A stretch of 9,104 nucleotides of DNA from a bacterium (GTDB taxonomy: Bacteria; Patescibacteriota; Microgenomatia; Daviesbacterales; UBA10151), in assembly GCA_027364775.1 (NCBI GenBank), contig DAHXOS010000060.1, positions 1 to 9,104 on the forward strand, given 5' to 3'. Below the pieces are notes generated by a model. It was not told the DNA's origin and ran no database searches. It worked only from the letters and a program-made list of their open reading frames with translations. Made by a program: the position numbers and the translations under genes. Shown here piece by piece: positions 5,997 to 9,104 of the stretch; the stretch's first letter is position 1; every line of letters begins with the position of its first letter.

Positions 5997-6194
5997 ATGT
6001 CTGTTGATACAAAAAGATATGAACACTTAGTGGCTTTAGAAACAAGAGGCAGTGCTTTAGCTCAAGCGCGTACAACCTTTAATAGAGGTATAGACGCAGA
6101 ATTTGATAGTAAGAGGAGAGAATTGGCACTCAAAAGAGAACTAGATTTTCAGGCTCAAGTACGCAAGCTTTTAGGGCTCAACCTTGACAAGTGA
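5997..6194 (+). CDS. Small hypothetical protein, charged helical
   Basis: A 65-aa protein, not recognised. It is rich in Arg, Lys, Glu and Ala with no membrane segment and no cysteine. The stretch from about residue 8 to 60 has a heptad-like pattern of Leu/Ala with charged residues (REL-AL-KREL-DFQAQVRKLLGL), suggesting a single long helix or coiled coil. AGGA lies about 10 nt before the ATG as a weak ribosome binding site. It sits alone between a terminator-like hairpin upstream and a structured leader downstream, so it may be a separate transcript from the 5889-5916 promoter. No function is assigned. Confidence 0.55.
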   Translation: MSVDTKRYEHLVALETRGSALAQARTTFNRGIDAEFDSKRRELALKRELDFQAQVRKLLGLNLDK

Positions 6195-6240
6195 GTATAA
6201 TGATAGTAACCTATTAAAGTTATGCTAAAAATTATAGATT

Positions 6241-6390
6241 TTAAGAACCTAAGTTCGCAAACTATGTTTATTCACTGTTCAATGAAACGCCAGTTTCCCG
6301 GGAGCGTTTCTGGTGTGGTTAAGCTGAAAAGTTAACCTTCAGCTTAAAAATAAAAACACACCAGACCGCCTAAGAAAGAGGCGGTTTTTT
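6241..6390 (+). ncRNA. Structured leader RNA upstream of the 103-aa gene
   Basis: The 220-nt gap between the two small ORFs is packed with inverted repeats on the plus strand. These are GAAC/GTTC (6245-6248/6253-6256); GAAACGC/GCGTTTC (6284-6290/6304-6310); CTGGTGTG/CACACCAG (6310-6317/6357-6364); and, nested inside the last, a 10-bp TTAAGCTGAA/TTCAGCTTAA (6319-6328/6338-6347). The array ends in a terminator. CTGGTGT can instead pair with upstream ACGCCAG (6287-6293), and GGTTAA (6317-6322) with TTAACC (6332-6337), so mutually exclusive folds exist. This is what a cis-regulatory attenuator or riboswitch-like leader would look like, but no known riboswitch core is recognised. A stand-alone small RNA is the alternative. 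A TATAAT at 6196-6201 may be its -10, without a good -35. Confidence 0.45.
6365..6390 (+). terminator. Intrinsic terminator 24 nt before the 103-aa gene
   Basis: ACCGCCT (6365-6371) and AGGCGGT (6379-6385) form a perfect 7-bp GC-rich stem with a 7-nt loop, followed by TTTTTT. The stem starts one base after the CACACCAG strand of the leader helix, so folding upstream could affect it. Its place just before the ribosome binding site of the next gene suggests attenuation rather than plain operon termination. Confidence 0.75.
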
Positions 6391-6414
6391 AATGTAAAAA
6401 AGAAAGGAAAAAAT

Positions 6415-6726
6415 ATGGCAATTAGAGTTATAGAAAATAGAATAGAAGTAGATCCTCAAGTAGGGGAAGTCTACATTGGCAAACATATATTTAAATCACC
6501 TCAAACAGGAGAGGAGGAAATTGCTGATATGGTAGCTATGCGAGTTGATAGAATTCACGGTGGTGGAGTTATTACCAGCATAACAGGATTAATGGATGAT
6601 CCAAAAATACCAGAGGTACAAGAAAGCTATGTTTATAGGTTTAGGTTGGCAGAGTTTAGATCAGGTAAAGTTAGTATTTATAAGTTATTTACCAGTGATG
6701 GTCAGGATTTAACTCAAGCAGAATAA
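6415..6726 (+). CDS. Hypothetical protein, 103 aa, probably beta-rich
   Basis: Not recognised. The sequence starts MAIRVIENRIEVDP and has alternating polar and hydrophobic residues typical of beta strands, for example VITSITGLM, YVYRFRLAEF and VSIYKLF. There is no membrane helix, signal peptide or cysteine, and it is acidic overall. A good ribosome binding site (AAGGA 6404-6408, 6 nt before ATG) fixes the start. It lies directly downstream of the terminator-bearing leader and about 250 nt upstream of trpS. The context does not reveal a role; control by the leader is the one visible clue. Confidence 0.7.
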   Translation: MAIRVIENRIEVDPQVGEVYIGKHIFKSPQTGEEEIADMVAMRVDRIHGGGVITSITGLMDDPKIPEVQESYVYRFRLAEFRSGKVSIYKLFTSDGQDLTQAE

Positions 6727-6749
6727 ACTGCAGAATGGTTTTAAATAAG

Positions 6750-6861
6750 TAAGGTAAGTGGTAAAAGCAATGATCCGGAAGGTTGGAACCGGGGAGCTTA
6801 AAGAGTAAATTAAGTATAATATCAAGGTGGCACCGCCTCATTCTAAGGGTGAATTAGTTTT
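6750..6861 (+). promoter_or_regulatory. T-box-like leader upstream of trpS
   Basis: AAGGTGGCACCGCC at 6824-6837 matches the T-box antiterminator consensus AGGGUGGNACCGCG at 11 of 13 specified positions. The variable base after UGG is C, which would pair with a G discriminator, the usual one in bacterial tRNA-Trp. Upstream, a stepped hairpin resembles the distal part of T-box stem I: AAGC/GCTT at 6765-6768/6796-6799 and CCGG/CCGG at 6775-6778/6789-6792, with loop AAGGTTGGAA. After the motif, CTCATTC/GAATTAG (6837-6843/6851-6857) plus TTTT forms a weak hairpin. Missing points: no UGG specifier is identifiable on the expected 3' strand, and no strong terminator follows. The known role of such leaders is sensing uncharged tRNA to control aminoacyl-tRNA synthetase genes; here that is inferred. 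Confidence 0.45.
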
Positions 6862-6976
6862 ACATCCGTCAGTTACCGAAAAAGCCTTAGGGGATATTCT
6901 TTTAAAGATACATAGGCAAGATGCCCAAAGAGCAAGGAAAGGGAATGCAGGATATGGTATATTTGGAGGAGACTAA
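6827..6976 (+). CDS. Possible small ORF overlapping the trpS leader
   Basis: A 49-codon frame begins with GTG inside the T-box-like motif and ends TAA four nt before the trpS start. Its tail (HPSVTEKALGDILLKIHRQD, then a Gly-rich end GIFGGD) looks protein-like, and the trpS Shine-Dalgarno lies in its last codons. The same frame runs upstream past a single stop (TAA 6806-6808) to GTG 6758, which follows AAGG. It could thus be a 72-codon gene broken by one nonsense codon, or a chance open frame in a T-box leader. No homologue is recognised, and there is no Shine-Dalgarno at 6827. It competes with the leader interpretation. Confidence 0.22.
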   Translation: MAPPHSKGELVLHPSVTEKALGDILLKIHRQDAQRARKGNAGYGIFGGD

Positions 6977-6980
6977 GTTT

Positions 6981-7994
6981 ATGAAAAGAATTTTAACAGG
7001 GGATAATACAACCGGAAAGCTACATTTAGGTCATTATGTTGGATCGCTAGAGAACAGGGTTAAATTACAGGATGAATATGAAACTTTTATTTTGCTAGCA
7101 GATTTGCATGCTTTTGCTTATCCTAAATATGTTGACCAACCAGAAGTGGTAAGCCAGTCAAGTAGGGAAGTATTACTGGATAATTTATCTGTTGGATTAG
7201 ATCCTGAAAAAGTAACTTTTTTTGCAGAATCAGCAATACCGGAGCTGTATGAACTAGCCTCAATTTTGACTATGCAGGTATCTTTGCCCCGGGTACTAAG
7301 AAACCCAACTTTAAAAGAAGAAATAAAGGATAAAGGTTTGGGTGATAACTATTCTTTGGGTTTTGTTTATTTTCCGGTCTTGCAAGCTGCAGATATTTTA
7401 TGTGTTAAAGCTGATTTAGTGCCGGTTGGAGAAGATCAATTGCCACATATTGAATTGACTAACGAAATAGTTAGGAGATTTAACCAAGTATATAAAGCTG
7501 ATGCTTTAAAAGAAGCCAAGGGGATGGTTGGTAGAGTCAAAAGATTGGTTGGTACAGATGGTAACGCCAAAATGACAAAATCTTTGGATAATACTATCTA
7601 TTTATCAGATAGTGCAGAGGAAGTGCAGAAAAAAGTTATGAGTATGTATACAGATCCTACAAGACTTAAGGTTACAGATCCCGGACATATTGAGGGTAAT
7701 CCGGTATTTATTTATCTTGATGCTTTTGTGAAAGAAGAAGATAAGAATAAAATACAAGAGTACAAGCAAAGATATGAAAGAGGAACAGTAGGGGATGTAG
7801 AGGTAAAAAGATTTCTAGTAGAAGTCTTAAATGAATTTTTAGAGCCAATCAGACAAAAAAGAAGGGAGTATGAAACTCAGCCTGAATTGGTGGATAAAAT
7901 ACTAAAAGAAGGTACAGAAAAAGTTAGAGAAGAGGCTAAAAAAACATTAGAAGAAGTCAAAAAAGCAATGAAAATAAATTATTTTAATGATTAA
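6981..7994 (+). CDS. trpS: Tryptophanyl-tRNA synthetase
   Basis: A 337-aa class I synthetase that charges tRNA-Trp using ATP, close to the usual bacterial TrpRS length of about 330-340. Counted from the 6981 ATG, it starts MKRILTGDNTTGKLHLGHYVG with the HIGH-type motif HLGH at 15-18. It has LADLHAF, then VPVGEDQLPHIELT (GEDQ 150-153), a TrpRS hallmark, and the KMSKS-type loop KMTKS at 197-201. The C-terminal helical domain is intact and ends in a Lys/Glu-rich tail. The start at 6981 is preferred over the in-frame ATG at 6921: GGAGGA (6965-6970) sits at the right distance, and the 20 extra residues do not resemble the family. It overlaps the next gene by 8 nt. A T-box-like leader precedes it. 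Confidence 0.95.
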   Translation: MKRILTGDNTTGKLHLGHYVGSLENRVKLQDEYETFILLADLHAFAYPKYVDQPEVVSQSSREVLLDNLSVGLDPEKVTFFAESAIPELYELASILTMQVSLPRVLRNPTLKEEIKDKGLGDNYSLGFVYFPVLQAADILCVKADLVPVGEDQLPHIELTNEIVRRFNQVYKADALKEAKGMVGRVKRLVGTDGNAKMTKSLDNTIYLSDSAEEVQKKVMSMYTDPTRLKVTDPGHIEGNPVFIYLDAFVKEEDKNKIQEYKQRYERGTVGDVEVKRFLVEVLNEFLEPIRQKRREYETQPELVDKILKEGTEKVREEAKKTLEEVKKAMKINYFND

Positions 7995-8310
7995 CATTGA
8001 AGATTTTGCTAAGGTGGAGATGAAAGCAGGAACTATCTTAAAGGTAGAGGAGATAGAGGGCTCTGAAAAGCTTTTAAAATTAATTGTTGATTTAGGGGAG
8101 GAAACTCCCAGGATTGTTTTATCCGGTATTAGGCAGTGGTATAAAGCGGAGGAGTTGGAAAATAAACAGTTTTTATTTGTTGCTAATTTAGAACCAAGAA
8201 AAATGATGGGTCAAGAGTCTCAAGGAATGATTATGGCAGTAGATGGAGAGACTAGACCTATACTATTAACTTTAGAATCAAAAGTAGTAGCAGGCTCAAA
8301 AGTAAGATAA
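7987..8310 (+). CDS. Stand-alone tRNA-binding OB-fold protein (Trbp111 / MetRS C-terminal type)
   Basis: A 107-aa protein covering exactly one tRNA-binding EMAP/OB-fold domain, as found in Trbp111, CsaA and the C-terminal extension of methionyl-tRNA synthetase. Key stretches are VEMKAGTILKVEEIEGSEKL, RIVLSGIRQWYKAEEL, VANLEPRKMMGQESQGM and the end GSKVR. Such domains dimerise and bind the tRNA outer corner non-specifically, helping a synthetase. Here it is encoded alone but overlaps trpS by 8 nt (ATGATTAA), without a clear Shine-Dalgarno, so it is translationally coupled to TrpRS. It may assist TrpRS, or serve in trans a MetRS lacking this domain; the latter cannot be tested within the window. 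Confidence 0.88.
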   Translation: MINIEDFAKVEMKAGTILKVEEIEGSEKLLKLIVDLGEETPRIVLSGIRQWYKAEELENKQFLFVANLEPRKMMGQESQGMIMAVDGETRPILLTLESKVVAGSKVR

Positions 8311-8351
8311 TCTGGTCACTTACTTATTTATTACCAAATTTTTAGTGTACT

Positions 8352-8380
8352 TTGTCTAGCGTTTTGAGCCTATATATGTT
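8352..8380 (+). promoter_or_regulatory. Candidate ftsH promoter
   Basis: TTGTCT (8352-8357), a 17-nt spacer and TATGTT (8375-8380) match 4/6 consensus positions in each box. An overlapping alternative -10 is TATATT (8380-8385). Either would start the mRNA within about 0-7 nt of the ATG at 8393, which has no Shine-Dalgarno. The gap 8311-8392 holds nothing else apart from a weak 4-bp hairpin. Confidence 0.45.
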
Positions 8381-8392
8381 ATATTAAGCCAC

Positions 8393-9104
8393 ATGGCAAA
8401 CGGTCGCAAGAATTTAGTCAAATTTCCCAAAAAGGACAGTTTAAATAAAGGTAAGAATGGCTTAGTCAACACCTTAAAAGGACTTACAGTTTATGCTTTA
8501 ATTGGTTTGGCTGCTTTAGTTTTCTTTGCCGGTTTTATTGATAACTCTAAATCTTCCAATTATGTGCCTGTTTCCCAAATAGTAAATGACATTAAGGATA
8601 AGAAAGTTCAAAAATTGGAAGTAGAAGGTAACAAAATTACCGCCCGGTACAATGAGGGTAATAAAGTAGTTTCAGCCAGGAAAGAAGAGGGAGAATCAGT
8701 TTCCCAGCTACTTAAAAACTCTGATGTTGATCCAAAATCTGTTGCTGTTGATGTTAAGGATATCTCCTGGCAACAAAATTGGGTAAGTTTACTGTCAATG
8801 TTTTTGCCAATTGTAGTAATGATAGTATTTTTTATGCTGATTTTTAGACAGGCCAAAGATGCAGGTGGGGGAATATTTTCTTTTGGCCAATCCAGAGCCA
8901 GGCTTTTTACTAAGGATTCACCTCAGATAAAATTTGCTGATGTTGCAGGTGTAGATGAAGCTAAAAAAGAACTTGCTGAAGTTGTTGAATTTTTAAAAAC
9001 TCCAGATAAATTCAGCGCTTTAGGTGCAAGGATCCCTAAAGGAGTACTTTTAGTGGGACCTGCAGGAGTTGGTAAGACGCTTTTAGCCCGAGCAGTAGCA
9101 GGAG
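8393..9104 (+). CDS. ftsH: ATP-dependent zinc metalloprotease FtsH (N-terminal part, runs off window)
   Basis: The first 237 residues of the membrane AAA+ protease that degrades misfolded membrane and short-lived regulatory proteins. A basic cytoplasmic N-terminus (1-28) precedes membrane helix 1 at about 29-49. An extracytoplasmic domain spans about 50-127 (VPVSQIVNDIKDKKVQKLEV is typical), and helix 2 lies at about 129-151. The AAA+ module opens with the FtsH signature FADVAGVDEAKKEL (181-194), then FLKTPDKF and the Walker A loop GPAGVGKT (222-229). Most FtsH proteins have GPPGTGKT; the key GK-T residues are kept. Walker B, SRH and the HEXXH zinc site lie beyond the window. The start is ATG 8393 with a near-leaderless promoter, and no Shine-Dalgarno is seen. 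Confidence 0.95.
   Translation, partial: MANGRKNLVKFPKKDSLNKGKNGLVNTLKGLTVYALIGLAALVFFAGFIDNSKSSNYVPVSQIVNDIKDKKVQKLEVEGNKITARYNEGNKVVSARKEEGESVSQLLKNSDVDPKSVAVDVKDISWQQNWVSLLSMFLPIVVMIVFFMLIFRQAKDAGGGIFSFGQSRARLFTKDSPQIKFADVAGVDEAKKELAEVVEFLKTPDKFSALGARIPKGVLLVGPAGVGKTLLARAVAG

Noticed and set aside
6184..6201. TTGACA followed by TATAAT near the end of the 65-aa ORF
   Set aside because: The boxes are only 6 nt apart, so they cannot act together as a promoter. Only the TATAAT remains as a possible weak -10.
6921..6980. Upstream ATG start for trpS
   Set aside because: It would add 20 residues before the conserved MKRILTGD start. The GGAGGA ribosome binding site is correctly placed for 6981, not 6921.
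8608..8856. Minus-strand open frame of 82 codons
   Set aside because: Antisense to the well-supported ftsH coding region, with a Ser/Thr-rich shadow composition.
1..9104. CRISPR array, insertion sequence with transposase, or defence system
   Set aside because: No regularly spaced repeats, transposase or known defence genes were seen. The only mobility-like signals are the HTH/LAGLIDADG-like gene and the tRNA-end inverted repeat.

Overview
This AT-rich window looks like ordinary bacterial chromosome. The best guess is a Patescibacteria/CPR lineage, possibly Microgenomates-like. That is an inference from four things: the low GC; the HTH/LAGLIDADG-like protein type, which I associate with CPR genomes; a tRNA without an encoded CCA; and short or absent mRNA leaders. 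No 16S rRNA or ribosomal protein is present to prove it. UGA appears to act as a stop (positions 5890-5892 and 6192-6194), so a UGA-recoding lineage is unlikely.

Layout. On the minus strand, positions 1-1952 hold a two-component pair: a membrane PAS histidine kinase and the start of its response regulator. After a divergent promoter region comes a plus-strand HTH/LAGLIDADG-like gene (2088-2798), then a CAU-anticodon tRNA (2828-2901). An exact 18-bp inverted copy of the tRNA 3' end lies upstream of that gene (2014-2031), so the gene and tRNA are bracketed by inverted repeats. A short, startless membrane-segment ORF (to 3051) follows.

Positions 3132-5892 hold a tight three-gene operon with 8-nt and 0-nt junctions. 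Together its products match the whole of ATP-citrate lyase in split form: a citryl-CoA synthetase large subunit, a small subunit with the phospho-histidine, and a separate citryl-CoA lyase. They would convert citrate + ATP + CoA to acetyl-CoA + oxaloacetate. Citrate-contacting and lyase catalytic residues are present.

Positions 5893-6726 hold two small proteins of unknown function (65 and 103 aa). Each is preceded by a hairpin/terminator leader; the second leader is elaborate and could adopt two alternative folds. Positions 6727-8310 hold a tryptophanyl-tRNA synthetase gene preceded by a T-box-like motif and overlapped by a stand-alone tRNA-binding OB-fold gene. The window ends inside ftsH (from 8393).

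Expression. Likely operon-leading genes (HTH gene, ccsA, ftsH) have promoter-like elements whose -10 box lies so close to the start codon that the mRNA would be leaderless or nearly so. Downstream genes rely on Shine-Dalgarno sequences or start/stop overlaps. The points most worth a second look are the split citrate-cleaving operon, the tRNA-end inverted repeat, the T-box-like trpS leader and the 6241-6390 structured leader.
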